Assembly: GCF_003751945.1 (NCBI RefSeq)
Contig: NZ_RJKL01000001.1
Coordinates: 4,092,001-4,156,000, forward strand
Source of the DNA: Couchioplanes caeruleus
Lineage (GTDB): Bacteria > Actinomycetota > Actinomycetes > Mycobacteriales > Micromonosporaceae
Length of the DNA stretch: 64,000 nt
Reading direction: 5' to 3'
Numbering within the stretch: position 1 is the first letter of the stretch; every line of letters begins with the position of its first letter. Positions 46,984 through 56,643 of the stretch are shown here, piece after piece. Position numbers and translations under genes: made by a program. The notes beneath the pieces were generated by a model that saw nothing but the letters and a program-made list of their open reading frames with translations, did not search any database and had not been told where the DNA came from.

Positions 46984-47661
46984 ATGCCCGGCTCGGAATT
47001 CTGGGTGCTCCTCGGTGCCGACCATGCGGGCAAATCATCGGTTCTGTCCGCGTTGGCGCGCCGCACCGGTTGGCGCGTCGCCTCCTATGACGACGACTTT
47101 CTCGGCGACGGCTTTCCCCTGGTCTCGCGGCTCCGCACCGAATTCCTCACGGAGGCGCTGAGGGAGGCGGGCCGTCGCTATTCCGCCGACTTCGTCCTCA
47201 GCATCGTGCAGACCGCCGTGGTCTTCCTGCGCGATCAAGCGCTGGCCGGCGGCATGGCCGGCCCGGTGGTGGTCGACTCCTACTACTACAAGATCTTGGC
47301 CAAGTGCCGCCTGAGTGGGCTGATCAACGAACAGATCTTCGCCTGGTGGCGTTCGTTTCCGCCGCCGCGGGAGGTCGTCTATCTGGACACCGACCCGGGC
47401 GTCGCATGGCGGCGCTCCGGGAACGGCGCCGCCGTCAACCGCTTCGAGCATTACGGCGACCGGCCGAGCCGGAAGGCGTTCGTCAGCTTCCAGGCCGATC
47501 TCCGCCGGCTCATGCTGGCGGAGGTCCAGAACGTGCCGACCAGCGTGATCGGCACCGCCGCCGACGTCGACGACATCGCCCGTCAGGTCGAGAGAATCGT
47601 GAGGAGTGATCGTGGCCATCGATCCGGAAATCGCAGCGCGGGTCGCCCAGTACCGGCGTAG
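46984..47661 (+). CDS. P-loop nucleotide/nucleoside-kinase-like protein
   Basis: 225 residues from an ATG after GGAGG. Walker A is WVLLGADHAGKSSVLSALA, a GxxxxGKSS type. A DDDF acidic pair (RVASYDDDFLGDGFPL), a PVVVDSYYYKILAKCRL strand and EVVYLDTDPGVAWRR with a lid-like arginine region are as in thymidylate or deoxynucleoside kinases. In this operon it more likely phosphorylates a pathway intermediate. Its last 50 bp overlap the GH3 gene. Confidence 0.72.
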   Translation: MPGSEFWVLLGADHAGKSSVLSALARRTGWRVASYDDDFLGDGFPLVSRLRTEFLTEALREAGRRYSADFVLSIVQTAVVFLRDQALAGGMAGPVVVDSYYYKILAKCRLSGLINEQIFAWWRSFPPPREVVYLDTDPGVAWRRSGNGAAVNRFEHYGDRPSRKAFVSFQADLRRLMLAEVQNVPTSVIGTAADVDDIARQVERIVRSDRGHRSGNRSAGRPVPA

Positions 47662-49267
47662 GACCGTCGCCGAACGCGATGGGCTCCGCGCCGCGCTGGC
47701 GGATGCCGTCTCTCACCAGCGGCGCGCCCTCACCCACGTGCTCACCGAGAACGTCGGCACGGCCTTCGGGGTGGAGCACGGCTTCGCCGCAATCCGCGAC
47801 GTCGACGAGTTCCGCGCCGCCGTGCCGATCCGTGACTACGACGCCCTGGCGCCGTGGATCCACCGGGCGGCCGACGGCGAATCACATGTCCTCACGGCCG
47901 ACGATCCGGTCGTGTTCTTCATGAGCAGCGGCAGTACGGGCGACAACAAGAAGATTCCGATCACCCGCAGCTTCATGCGGCATAGCTTCTTTCCCTTCTA
48001 CTACGCGGCCTGGGCCAACTTCGCCGAACACTTCCCGCGGGTACTGGAACGCGACGACACCACTCTCAATCTCAAACACGACCCGGTCCCCCGCCTCGCC
48101 ACCACCGCCTCGGGCCGACCCCACGCCGGGGCCAGCCAGGTCGACTTCGGCGCGGCCTTCGGTGAGCATCTGGCGGCCGAGCCCGGCACCCGGGCGCCCT
48201 GGTCCACGCTGAGCGCCGAGGTCTGGACCGAGCACCAGTGGGACCGGTCCTACGCGCGACTCCGGCTCGCCGTCGAGTCCGATCTGCGCTGCGTCATCGG
48301 CATCAACCCCGCCATGGTGGCGGCACTGCCGTACCAGCTCGCCCAGTGGCTGCCGAGGATCGTCAAGGATCTCCACGACGGCACGCTCGACGGGAGGCCG
48401 TTCGGCGCCGCCAACCGCGCCCGGGCCGCGGAGCTGGAGCGGCTCGCCGCATACCACGGCACGTTGCTGCCGGCTCACGTCTGGCCGAACATGGAGCTCA
48501 TCTTCTGCTGGACGACGGGGCTGGCCTCGCTCTACCTGCCTCGGCTCCGGGAGAGCTTCGGTCCCCGGGTGACCGTCCTACCGGCTCCGGTCGCCGCGTC
48601 CGAGGGTCCCGTCGCCGTGGCCCTGGACCGCCACGCGACGGCCGGTTCCCTGATCGTTCCGGCCGCCCTGTACGAGTTCGTCCCCGCCGACGAGGACCTG
48701 CGCCCGGACAGTGCGACCCTGCTCATGGAGGAGCTCGCCGAGGGGCAGGAGTACCACGTCGTCTTCACCCACGTCGGCGGGCTCTACCGGCACGCCGTGG
48801 GCGACGTGGTGCGCGTGGTCGACCGGGTGGCCGGGGTGCCCCGCGTCGAGTACGCCGGGCGTCGCAACCTCAGCGATGTGGCCGGCGAGCGGCTCCGCGA
48901 GTCGCACGTCGTCCGCGCGCTGCGTACCGCGCTGGACCGCACCGGCCTGGAGGTCGTCAACGCGACCTGCCGTCCGATCCGGGGGAGCTACGAGTTCGCC
49001 GTGGCTTCCTTCACCGACTGGGGAGCCGATGAGGTCGGGGCGCTGACGACGGCGCTGGACGCCGCGCTGAGCGGCATCGCCGACGGCTACCGCGCCGCCC
49101 GGGCCGGCGGCCGGCTGGATGCCGCGAAGCTGCACGTGGTCGGGGCCGAGCGGTTCGCCGAGGACTGGCACCACCGGGTCGCGCAGGGCGTGCGTCCCGC
49201 CCAGGTGAAGGACCGCGTCTTCCAGCGTGACGACGCGAGCTGGGAGCGTCTGCTCAGTCCCCTATGA
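47612..49267 (+). CDS. GH3-family acyl-adenylating amide synthetase
   Basis: 551 residues from a GTG after GAGGAG. The ATP-binding P-loop-like motif is FFMSSGSTGDNKKIPITRSF. Further GH3 motifs are WPNMELIFCWTTGL, a YHVVFTHVGGLYRHAVGDVV block, and the hinge VEYAGRRNLSDVAGERL. GH3 enzymes adenylate a carboxylic acid and transfer it to an amine, as for plant auxin conjugation. Bacterial homologues exist, but products are mostly undefined. The long overlap with the kinase gene shows tight co-expression. Confidence 0.85.
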   Translation: MAIDPEIAARVAQYRRRTVAERDGLRAALADAVSHQRRALTHVLTENVGTAFGVEHGFAAIRDVDEFRAAVPIRDYDALAPWIHRAADGESHVLTADDPVVFFMSSGSTGDNKKIPITRSFMRHSFFPFYYAAWANFAEHFPRVLERDDTTLNLKHDPVPRLATTASGRPHAGASQVDFGAAFGEHLAAEPGTRAPWSTLSAEVWTEHQWDRSYARLRLAVESDLRCVIGINPAMVAALPYQLAQWLPRIVKDLHDGTLDGRPFGAANRARAAELERLAAYHGTLLPAHVWPNMELIFCWTTGLASLYLPRLRESFGPRVTVLPAPVAASEGPVAVALDRHATAGSLIVPAALYEFVPADEDLRPDSATLLMEELAEGQEYHVVFTHVGGLYRHAVGDVVRVVDRVAGVPRVEYAGRRNLSDVAGERLRESHVVRALRTALDRTGLEVVNATCRPIRGSYEFAVASFTDWGADEVGALTTALDAALSGIADGYRAARAGGRLDAAKLHVVGAERFAEDWHHRVAQGVRPAQVKDRVFQRDDASWERLLSPL

Positions 49268-49324
49268 CAGAGCGTGAGCGTTGTCATAACGGCTGGACGA
49301 CCCACCGTGAGGGGCTGCTAGCCT

Positions 49325-49450
49325 CGAATCCAGGTCATGAGCGCCAGCATCGAGCCCCGGCTTGCTGGCCGGCAACCCTCCTCCGCGGTGGGGTGCCCCG
49401 GGTGAAGACCAGGCACCGGAGCAAGGCTCCCGTGCAAGCGTGGCCTGGTT
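49325..49450 (+). promoter_or_regulatory. SAM-IV riboswitch
   Basis: The leader matches the actinobacterial SAM-IV pattern: GGTCATGAGCGCCAGC, then GAGCCCCGGCTTGCTGGCC, GGCAACCCTCC, GCGGTGGGGTGCCCCGGGTG and AAGACCAGGC, with a closing helix to GCCTGG near 49446. It should sense S-adenosylmethionine and control the following transporter. Confidence 0.88.
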
Positions 49451-49478
49451 CCCAGGTCATTACCGACCTAGGAGAACC

Positions 49479-49580
49479 ATGTCTTCCCGCAGTTCTGGCG
49501 CACCGGCCCTGACCCGGCGCCGGCACGTCGACATGATGCGGATCTGCAGCGCCGTGTGTCGGCCCTGCGCTGCGCGCTAG
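49479..49580 (+). CDS. Cys-containing leader peptide (attenuator ORF)
   Basis: 33 codons with AGGAGAACC before the ATG. The middle reads ALTRRRHVDMMRICSAVCRP and the end is CAAR, with three Cys in the last eleven residues. Similar short actinobacterial leader ORFs precede sulfur and amino-acid genes; ribosome stalling at Cys codons is the proposed attenuation mechanism. It lies between the SAM-IV riboswitch and the binding-protein gene. Confidence 0.72.
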   Translation: MSSRSSGAPALTRRRHVDMMRICSAVCRPCAAR

Positions 49581-49631
49581 ACCGCGCCCACACCCCTCTT
49601 TCTCGATACGCCCCTTTCTCAGGAGACCCCT

Positions 49632-50495
49632 GTGCGAGTTCTGCCTGCCCTCATCCGGGCCGCCGCCCTCGGCGTTGCCGCGATCCTCGGCACCACCATG
49701 CTCACCGCTTGCAGCGACGCGGCGTCCAGCTCGGCCGACAACCCGTACGGCCTACAGCAGCCCGGTGTACTGCGGACCGGGACGCTCACCGACGCGCCGC
49801 CGAACGTCTATCTGAAGGACGGCAAGTTCACCGGCTTCGACAACGACCTGCTCACCGCGGTCGCTGCCAAGCTCGGTCTGAAGGTGGAGTTCGTCGGCAC
49901 CGACTTCTCCGCCCTGCTGTCCCAGGTCAACAACCGCAAGTTCGACGTCGGCAGTTCCTCGATCACCGTGACCGAGGCGCGCAAGAAGACGGTCGACTTC
50001 GGCAACGGGTACGACTTCGGCTACTTCGGACTCGACGTACCGGCGAACTCCACCATCACCAGCTTCGACCAGCTCAGCGGCAAGCGGGTCGTGGTCGTGC
50101 AGGGAACCGTCCAGGACGACTACGCCACCGGCAAGGGCCTCGACCCGGTGCGGGTGCCCGACTACAACGGCGCCATCAACCAGCTCAAGGCCGGCACGGC
50201 CGACGCCTGGATCGCGCCTGCGGAGATCGGCGAGAAGTCGGCCGCGGACAGCGGCTTCAAGATCAAGGTGGCGGCCAAGCAGCTCAGTCCCGCCCCGACC
50301 GCGTACGCGGTGGCGAAGGGCAACAACGCGCTGCGCGAGGCGCTGAACAAGGGCCTCGACGAGGTCATCGCCGACGGCACCTGGAAGCGACTCCAGGAGC
50401 AGTACTACCCGGGCCGCCCGATTCCCGCCGGTTTCACGCCGGGCAGCGGAAAGGCCGCAGCTTCGCCGAGCACGTCGGCTTCGGCCACCTCCTGA
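49632..50495 (+). CDS. Amino-acid ABC transporter substrate-binding lipoprotein
   Basis: 287 residues from a GTG after AGGAGACC. Lipobox TMLTACSD. The periplasmic-binding fold of family 3 is clear (GVLRTGTLTDAPPNVYLKDG, then GFDNDLLTAVAAKLGLKVEF and FDVGSSSITVTEARKKTVDF). The regulatory context (SAM riboswitch and Cys leader) suggests cystine, methionine or another sulfur amino acid as substrate. First gene of a three-gene importer. Confidence 0.9.
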   Translation: MRVLPALIRAAALGVAAILGTTMLTACSDAASSSADNPYGLQQPGVLRTGTLTDAPPNVYLKDGKFTGFDNDLLTAVAAKLGLKVEFVGTDFSALLSQVNNRKFDVGSSSITVTEARKKTVDFGNGYDFGYFGLDVPANSTITSFDQLSGKRVVVVQGTVQDDYATGKGLDPVRVPDYNGAINQLKAGTADAWIAPAEIGEKSAADSGFKIKVAAKQLSPAPTAYAVAKGNNALREALNKGLDEVIADGTWKRLQEQYYPGRPIPAGFTPGSGKAAASPSTSASATS

Positions 50496-50500
50496 CAAGG

Positions 50501-51262
50501 ATGAGCACCCTCTGGGAGACCTTCTTCGACTGGTCGTCGATGCGGGCGGCGCTGCCCGAGATGCTGACCGTCGGGCTTCGCAACACGCTGGTGCTGGCGG
50601 TTTCCGCCGCCCTGCTCGGCTCGGTGCTCGGCCTGCTGCTGGCGGTCGCCGGCATCTCGCGTACCCGCTGGTTGCGCTGGCCGGCCCGGGTCTACACCGA
50701 CGTGTTCCGCGGTCTCCCCGCCGCGGCGACCATTCTGTTGATCGGGGTCGGGCTGGCACCGCTCGGCATGGAGATCTGGGGGCCCAACCCGTACCCGCTG
50801 GGGATCCTGGCGTTGTCGCTCATCGCGGCGGCATACATCGGCGAGATCTTCCGGGCCGGCATCCAGTCCGTGGAGGCCGCCCAGCTCGAGGGGGCCCGGG
50901 CGCTGGGCTTCTCCTGGTCCGAGTCGATGCGGCTGGTGATCATCCCGCAGGGGGTCCGCCGGGTCCTGCCGGCCTGGGTGAACCAGTTGATCGCCCTGAT
51001 CAAGGACTCCAGCCTGGTCTACTTCCTCGGCCTGGTGGCCAGCCAGCGGGAGCTGTTCCGGATCGGCCAGGACCACGCCGCCACGACCGGCAACGAGTCC
51101 GCGCTGCTGCTGGCGGGGCTCTTCTATCTCGCGCTGACCGTGCCGCTGACCCACGTCGTCAACTGGATCGACCGACGGCTGCGGCACGGCCGGCCGCCGG
51201 CCACGGACGACGACGACACGGATCTGGCACTGTCCGGCGCAGTACAGGGGAATGAACGATGA
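50501..51262 (+). CDS. Amino-acid ABC transporter permease
   Basis: 253 residues starting 6 bp after the binding-protein stop. About five membrane segments and the EAA loop [20 protein letters not shown] typical of HisM/GlnP permeases (HEAAL subfamily). The C-terminus is a polar acidic tail. Overlaps the ATPase start by 4 bp. Confidence 0.9.
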   Translation: MSTLWETFFDWSSMRAALPEMLTVGLRNTLVLAVSAALLGSVLGLLLAVAGISRTRWLRWPARVYTDVFRGLPAAATILLIGVGLAPLGMEIWGPNPYPLGILALSLIAAAYIGEIFRAGIQSVEAAQLEGARALGFSWSESMRLVIIPQGVRRVLPAWVNQLIALIKDSSLVYFLGLVASQRELFRIGQDHAATTGNESALLLAGLFYLALTVPLTHVVNWIDRRLRHGRPPATDDDDTDLALSGAVQGNER

Positions 51263-52002
51263 CGGCCGCCACCACCACCTCGGTCAGCCTGAGCCTCCGC
51301 GACATCCACCTGGCGTTCGGGCCGAACCGGGTGCTGCGCGGCGTGGACCTCGACGTGGCCCGCGGGGAGACCGCGTGTGTCATCGGCCCGTCCGGCTCCG
51401 GCAAGTCGACGCTGTTGCGCACCATCAACCGCCTGATCGAGCCGGATCGCGGTGACGTGCTGCTGGACGGCCGCAGCGTACTGGGGGAAAGCCCGGACCG
51501 GCTGCGGCAGCGGGTCGGGATGGTGTTCCAGCAGTTCAATCTCTTTCCCCACATGAGCGTGCTGCACAACATCACTCTGGCGCTGCGCCGGCTCAAGAAG
51601 CTCTCCGAGGACGAGGCGGTGGCGATCGCCCGCGCCCAGTTGGAGCTCGTCGGGCTCGCCGCCAAGGCCGACGCCCGGCCGGCCCACCTGTCCGGCGGGC
51701 AGCAGCAGCGCGTCGCGATCGCCCGCGCCCTGGCGTTGCAGCCGCAGGTGATGCTCTTCGACGAGGCCACGTCCGCACTCGACCCGGAACTGGTCAAGGG
51801 CGTGCTGGGCCTGATGGCGGACCTGGCGGCCGAGGGTATGACCATGGTCGTGGTCACCCACGAGATGGGGTTCGCTCGGGAGGTCGCCGATACCGTGGCC
51901 TTCATGGACCGGGGTGTCGTGCTCGAGGCCGGCGCGCCGGCCGAGATCTTCGAGCGGGCCACCCACCCCCGGCTGCGCCGGTTCCTCTCCCAGGTCCTTT
52001 AA
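51259..52002 (+). CDS. Amino-acid ABC transporter ATP-binding protein
   Basis: 247 residues; ATGA overlap with the permease. Walker [19 protein letters not shown]-loop [15 protein letters not shown], signature [15 protein letters not shown], Walker [15 protein letters not shown] and H-loop [13 protein letters not shown] are complete. This is the GlnQ/HisP type. Confidence 0.95.
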   Translation: MTAATTTSVSLSLRDIHLAFGPNRVLRGVDLDVARGETACVIGPSGSGKSTLLRTINRLIEPDRGDVLLDGRSVLGESPDRLRQRVGMVFQQFNLFPHMSVLHNITLALRRLKKLSEDEAVAIARAQLELVGLAAKADARPAHLSGGQQQRVAIARALALQPQVMLFDEATSALDPELVKGVLGLMADLAAEGMTMVVVTHEMGFAREVADTVAFMDRGVVLEAGAPAEIFERATHPRLRRFLSQVL

Positions 52003-52011
52003 CCTTGATCA

Positions 52012-53019
52012 ATGGAACTTCGCAGGCTCGGCGCCGCAGGACCAGAAATTTCACGCCTTGCGCTGGGGGCGATGACGTTCGGGCAGGAGGCCGACGAACA
52101 TGCCTCCCACGCGATCCTCGACGCCTTCGTCGAGGCGGGCGGCACCCTCATCGACACCGCGGACGTCTACGGCGACGGCCGCAGTGAAGAGATCATCGGA
52201 CGATGGCTGAAGGCCCGTCCGGAGCTGCGCGACCGTCTCGTCATCGCCACCAAGGCGCGGTTCCCGATCACCGGCCAGCCGGGCGCGGGACTCAGCAGGG
52301 AATACCTGCATCGGGCCCTGGAGGCCAGTCTGCGCCGGCTGGGTCTCGATCGGATCGACGTGTACCAGGCGCATGGCCCCGATCCTCGCGTACCTCTGGA
52401 TGAATTCGCGCAGTTCGCAGAAGAGGCGATCGGTGCCGGGAAGATCACTCACTCCGGGCTGAGCAACTTCACCGGATGGCAGATCGTCCTGGCCCATGCC
52501 GGCTGTGTCCGGCGCGGCGTCGAAGCGCCGATATCGCTGCAACCCCAGTACAGCTTGCTTGTGCGGGAGCCGGAGTGGGAGCTGCTGCCCGCTGTGGAGT
52601 CGCTCGGCATGGGTGCCATGGTGTGGGGTCCGCTCGGCGCGGGCTGGCTGACCGGCAAGTACCGGCGGGGAGAGGGGCTGCCGTCCGACAGCCGGCTCGG
52701 AGACGATCCGGATCGGGGCCTGGAGGCGCTCTCCCGGCGCGGGACCGACCGGACCTGGCGCATTGTCGAGACGCTGCTGGATGTCGCCGATCAGCACGGC
52801 TTCACCCCGGCTCAGACGGCACTGGCCTGGGTGATGGACCGGCCCGGCGTCAGCGCCGCGCTGGTCGGCGCGCGCACCGCCGGACAGTTGCGGGACTGCC
52901 TGGCGGCCGCGGACCTGCACCTGGACCCGGCCGCCACGCAGCGCCTGGACGCCGTCAGCGAGCCGCCGACGCCGGACTATCCCTACGCCTTCATCGCCGA
53001 GATATCCGAGACGCACTGA
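52012..53019 (+). CDS. Aldo/keto reductase
   Basis: 335 residues beginning 9 bp after the ABC ATPase stop. The catalytic tetrad positions are seen in IDTADVYGDGRSEEI (Asp, Tyr), VIATKARF (Lys) and VYQAHGPDP (His). C-terminal NADP segment ALVGARTAGQLRDCLAA is present. Possibly co-transcribed with the importer. Substrate unknown. Its last 29 bp overlap a convergent gene. Confidence 0.88.
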   Translation: MELRRLGAAGPEISRLALGAMTFGQEADEHASHAILDAFVEAGGTLIDTADVYGDGRSEEIIGRWLKARPELRDRLVIATKARFPITGQPGAGLSREYLHRALEASLRRLGLDRIDVYQAHGPDPRVPLDEFAQFAEEAIGAGKITHSGLSNFTGWQIVLAHAGCVRRGVEAPISLQPQYSLLVREPEWELLPAVESLGMGAMVWGPLGAGWLTGKYRRGEGLPSDSRLGDDPDRGLEALSRRGTDRTWRIVETLLDVADQHGFTPAQTALAWVMDRPGVSAALVGARTAGQLRDCLAAADLHLDPAATQRLDAVSEPPTPDYPYAFIAEISETH

Positions 53020-53629
53020 CCTCGGCGAGTGAGATGAGGCGGCGTTGTTCGAGGACCGCGGCGGCGGCGTAGGCGCCGCCGCCGGCGATGGCGAGGATCC
53101 AGAACAGGCCGGGAGTGCCGAAGAAGAGTGCCGTGGTCGAGATGAGGGCGAGCCAGGCGCCGAGGCCGTAGTGCATGAGATTGCGGCGTACGGCGCCCTC
53201 GGCGAGATAGAGCAGGCCGACGACGAGGCCGGAGCCGATCGGCCACAGGATGGACTGGAGTTCCGGCATGCCGAGGTGGGCCGTCAGGGCGGTGATGGCG
53301 AAGAACAGGGCGATGAAGCCGATGACCCAGCCGGCGCCGAGGAGCTTGCAGGCGAGGACGTCCGGCTCGCTGGCCGCGCGCTGGACCCGTGACGAGGCGA
53401 TGGTGGCCTGGGTGATGCCGACTATCAGCCCGATGCCGAGCAGCGCCGTCGGCAGCCAGCCGGGCAGGTCGAGCAGAGGAGTGTCGCCCTGGGAGACCGC
53501 GGCGGCACCGTGGCCGCCCAGATAGGCGAGCCCGAAGCTGACGTACGTCGCCCGGCTGTCGATCTCGATCAGGCGGCGGGGACGACCGGCGCGGGGAGCG
53601 ATCGGCGCAACGGCGGTGGCGAGGGACAT
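52991..53629 (-). CDS. Hypothetical integral membrane protein
   Basis: 212 residues from an ATG after TTGGAGG. About six hydrophobic segments (WLPTALLGIGLIVGITQATI, LLGAGWVIGFIALFFAITAL, ILWPIGSGLVVGLLYLAEGA, GLFWILAIAGGGAYAAAAVL). Family unknown. Last gene of the minus-strand run with the P450 and carotenoid oxygenase, 83 bp from the latter. Confidence 0.68.
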   Translation of the reverse strand: MSLATAVAPIAPRAGRPRRLIEIDSRATYVSFGLAYLGGHGAAAVSQGDTPLLDLPGWLPTALLGIGLIVGITQATIASSRVQRAASEPDVLACKLLGAGWVIGFIALFFAITALTAHLGMPELQSILWPIGSGLVVGLLYLAEGAVRRNLMHYGLGAWLALISTTALFFGTPGLFWILAIAGGGAYAAAAVLEQRRLISLAEVSASRISRR

Positions 53630-53711
53630 GGCGGAAGCCTCCAATGTGGTTGGTCGGTGAGGAGAAACGGGCGGCGGCCGGCCTGTGGATCCGGCGCCGC
53701 CCGTCGCGGGG

Positions 53712-55073
53712 TCAGTTCTCGTTGTTGTCCAGCTCGCTGTCGGGGATCCAGGAGCCGTGGATGCCGGCGGTCACCCGGCGCGGCAGGTGGACGGTAGCGA
53801 CCCGGTTGAGGCCGACGGCGTCCAGGACCAGCAACTGCGAGGAGTCCTGCTTGAGGTCGGAGATCACGGTGAGCAGGTAACCGTCGTCCTCGTTGGTGGC
53901 GCCGGCCGCGGGGACGAACACCGCCTCGCTGGGCATCCGGGCGTCGCCCACCTGGTGGATCCGGCGGGCGCCGGTGGTGCGGTCGTACTTGACGACGCCG
54001 TAGCCGCCGAAGCCCTCCTGGTCCGGGAAGGACACCGCATATCCGTAGCGGTTCTCGGCGCCCAGGTAGTCCTCGTTGAGGGTCGGGAACTCCACCGCGA
54101 GGTCGTCGATGATCTGCTCGTCGACGGTGCCGGCCGCCAGGTCGATCATCCAGCGGCGGATGTACGAGCGGGCGTTGGGCTCGCTGCCACGCCCGGGCGC
54201 GCCGACCCACCAGTTCCAGGAGAGCTGGAAACCCTCGCGGTCCACGGTGGGACCTTCCAGGACGATGCGGCCCTGGCTGTCCTCGTACGCGTTGGAGACG
54301 TGCAGCATGTTGCCGGGCTCGATCGAGAACCAGCGGATGTGCCGGGTGCCGTCACTGCCGTGGGGCATGACGCCGATGCGCGCCGGCTGCTGGTCGCTCC
54401 AGGCGTACGGAATGCCGGAGTGCTCGGTGGGATCGAAGGTGACGTTGCCTTCGACGAAGACCACGTGCCGGCGGGTGATGGCGAAGTCGTGCTTGAGGGA
54501 GGCGGTCGCTCCCGGGATCTCGGCGCTGTGGACGATCTCGCCCTTGGCGTCGGAGACGTAGTACATCAGGTACGGCGGAAACGGCGACGAGCCGAAGAAG
54601 TGCAGCTCGCCGGTCACCGGGTCTTCCTTGGGGTGCGCGGTCATGGCGGTGCGCAGCTTGCCGTCGAAGTCGAAGGCGCCGACCGTCTCCAGGTCCGCGG
54701 TGAGCTCGAACGGCAGGTTCGCCTCGCAGAGCGCGAGCAGCCGTCCCGCGTGCTCGATGACGTGGGTGCCGGCGGTGCTGGCGGCCAGGTCCGGGCCGCG
54801 CTCGGTCATGTACGGGGCGCCGTCCAGGGCGGGAGTGTGCACCCAGCGGTTGCGGTACCACTCGGCGCGGCCCTCCCGCAGGCGGATCCCGTGAACCATG
54901 CCGCTGCCCTTGAACCAGTGGGTGGGGGTGACGCCGGGCTTGGGGTTGTGGCTGTTGCGGATGAAGCGGCCGGTCAGCTCGGGGGGCAGCGTGCCCTCGA
55001 CGGTGAGGTCGAGGCCGGTGACCTCGTCGGCGACGGGGGTGTAGTGGCCGGTCAGGTACGGCTTGCTGGTCAT
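53712..55073 (-). CDS. Carotenoid cleavage oxygenase family protein
   Basis: 453 residues, ATG after GAGGAGAGAAG. Family start (LTVEGTLPPELTGRFIRNSH, NPKPGVTPTHWFKGSGMVHG). The four His iron ligands fit ATASLKHDFAIT, GTRHIRWF or NMLHVSNAYED, and AGIHGSWIPD at the end, with Glu partners between. It should be a non-heme Fe(II) dioxygenase cleaving a carotenoid, apocarotenoid or stilbene-type double bond. It lies 20 bp after the MFS gene. Confidence 0.88.
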   Translation of the reverse strand: MTSKPYLTGHYTPVADEVTGLDLTVEGTLPPELTGRFIRNSHNPKPGVTPTHWFKGSGMVHGIRLREGRAEWYRNRWVHTPALDGAPYMTERGPDLAASTAGTHVIEHAGRLLALCEANLPFELTADLETVGAFDFDGKLRTAMTAHPKEDPVTGELHFFGSSPFPPYLMYYVSDAKGEIVHSAEIPGATASLKHDFAITRRHVVFVEGNVTFDPTEHSGIPYAWSDQQPARIGVMPHGSDGTRHIRWFSIEPGNMLHVSNAYEDSQGRIVLEGPTVDREGFQLSWNWWVGAPGRGSEPNARSYIRRWMIDLAAGTVDEQIIDDLAVEFPTLNEDYLGAENRYGYAVSFPDQEGFGGYGVVKYDRTTGARRIHQVGDARMPSEAVFVPAAGATNEDDGYLLTVISDLKQDSSQLLVLDAVGLNRVATVHLPRRVTAGIHGSWIPDSELDNNEN

Positions 55074-55093
55074 CTTCTCTCCTCTGTGCGCAG

Positions 55094-56554
55094 TCAGTTG
55101 GCTGTCGTGGTCGCGGCTGTTCGGCGCGGCAGGGCGCCGCGGGTCCGGCCGGTGCGGCGGGTGAGCGGTACGGCCAGGAGTGCGGTGACGGCGAGGACCG
55201 CGGCCGACACCGCGAAGGCGATTCGATATCCGGCGGTGAGCGCCTCCAGTGGGGGCTGGTGGGTGGATGCCTGGGCGGTGACGGAGCCGGCCAGGGTGGC
55301 CAGCGCGGCGAGGCCGATCGCGCCGCCCACCTGGCGGGTGGTGTTCACCAGCCCGCCGGCGAGGCCCGCGTCCTGCGGGGGGACGCCGTCCACGGACAGG
55401 GCGGTGAGCTGGACGAAGGCGACGCTGAGGCCGAGTCCGACCAGGACGCTCGCACCGAGGACGTCGACGAGGTAGCTCCCGTCGGTGCTCATCCGGGACA
55501 GCCACAGCAGTCCGGCGGCCTCGGTGAGCAGGGCCAGCGTCACGGTCGCGGTGCCGCCGAGGCGCCGGGCGACGGCGGGTGTCAGGGCGGCACCGAGCAT
55601 GTTGGCCACGGCGAGCGGGAGTTGCCCGGCCCCGGTGGCCAGGGGGCTCATACCGAGGACCTGTTGCTGGTAGAGCGGCAGGAAGAAGAACAAGGCGATC
55701 CACACGGATCCCAGCAGTGCCATCAGCAGGTTGCCCGCGGCGACCCGGCCGGTGGCGAACAACCGCGGTGGTATCAGGGCGTCCGGGCGGCGACGCTCGA
55801 TCACGGCGAAGGCGGCGAGCAGCGCACCCGCGCCGAGGAGGGCGCCCAGCACCGTGGCGTCCGTCCAGCCGGCGCCGCGGGCGGTCGTCAGCCCCCAGAC
55901 CAGGCTGGTGAGGGCGAGCGTGACGGTGGCGGTGCCCAGCAGGTCGAAGCCCCCGGCCTTCTGCGCGGCAGCCTCTGGTACGAGCGCCACCACGGCGACC
56001 ATGACCAGCGCCGACAGGAGCGCGATGGAGTGGAAGACCCAGGACCAGCCCCACGCCTGGGTGAGTACGCCGCCCAGCAGCACGCCGCCGGCCCCGCCCG
56101 CGCCGGAGACCGCGCCCCAGACGCCGAGGGCCTTGCCGCGCCCGGCTCCGGACGGGAACAGGCCCATCGCCAGGGCGAGCGCGGCCGGGGCGATGGCGGC
56201 GGCGCCGATACCCTGCACGGCGCGGGCCGCGATCAGCACGCCGGGGGACGCGGCCAGCCCCGCCGCGAGGGAGGATCCCGCGAACAGCGCGAGGCCGGCG
56301 ATCAGCACCCGGCGGCGGCCGAGCAGGTCGGCCGCCCGTCCTCCGGCCAGCAGCAGCGCCCCGAACGCCAGGCCGTAGGCGTTGACCACCCAGGTGATGC
56401 CGCCGTCCGACAGGCCCACCCCGGCACGGATCTGCGGCAGCGCCACGTTCACGATCGAGGTGGCGAGCATGACGGTGAACTGCGCCGCGGCGAGCGCCGT
56501 GAGCGCGACCGTCGGCGAGAGGCGTGCCTTGCCCTGGGGGCGTCGGAGGTTCAT
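55094..56554 (-). CDS. DHA2-type MFS efflux transporter
   Basis: 486 residues, about 14 membrane segments. Motif VMLATSIVNVALPQI (D1-like, the usual Asp replaced by Ala-Thr), motif A LLLAGGRAADLLGRRRVL and motif C GAVSGAGGAGGVLLGGVLT. It probably exports the product of the P450/oxygenase genes around it. No GC-box operator upstream, unlike the DHA2 gene at 12.8 kb. Confidence 0.87.
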   Translation of the reverse strand: MNLRRPQGKARLSPTVALTALAAAQFTVMLATSIVNVALPQIRAGVGLSDGGITWVVNAYGLAFGALLLAGGRAADLLGRRRVLIAGLALFAGSSLAAGLAASPGVLIAARAVQGIGAAAIAPAALALAMGLFPSGAGRGKALGVWGAVSGAGGAGGVLLGGVLTQAWGWSWVFHSIALLSALVMVAVVALVPEAAAQKAGGFDLLGTATVTLALTSLVWGLTTARGAGWTDATVLGALLGAGALLAAFAVIERRRPDALIPPRLFATGRVAAGNLLMALLGSVWIALFFFLPLYQQQVLGMSPLATGAGQLPLAVANMLGAALTPAVARRLGGTATVTLALLTEAAGLLWLSRMSTDGSYLVDVLGASVLVGLGLSVAFVQLTALSVDGVPPQDAGLAGGLVNTTRQVGGAIGLAALATLAGSVTAQASTHQPPLEALTAGYRIAFAVSAAVLAVTALLAVPLTRRTGRTRGALPRRTAATTTAN

Positions 56555-56643
56555 GACGCACAGCCTGTGGGCGAGCGCTGTTCACTCTCCAGGCCTGGCG
56601 AGGGCGAGGACTGTCCAGTCCTGTCCGCACCTGTCCACCCGGC

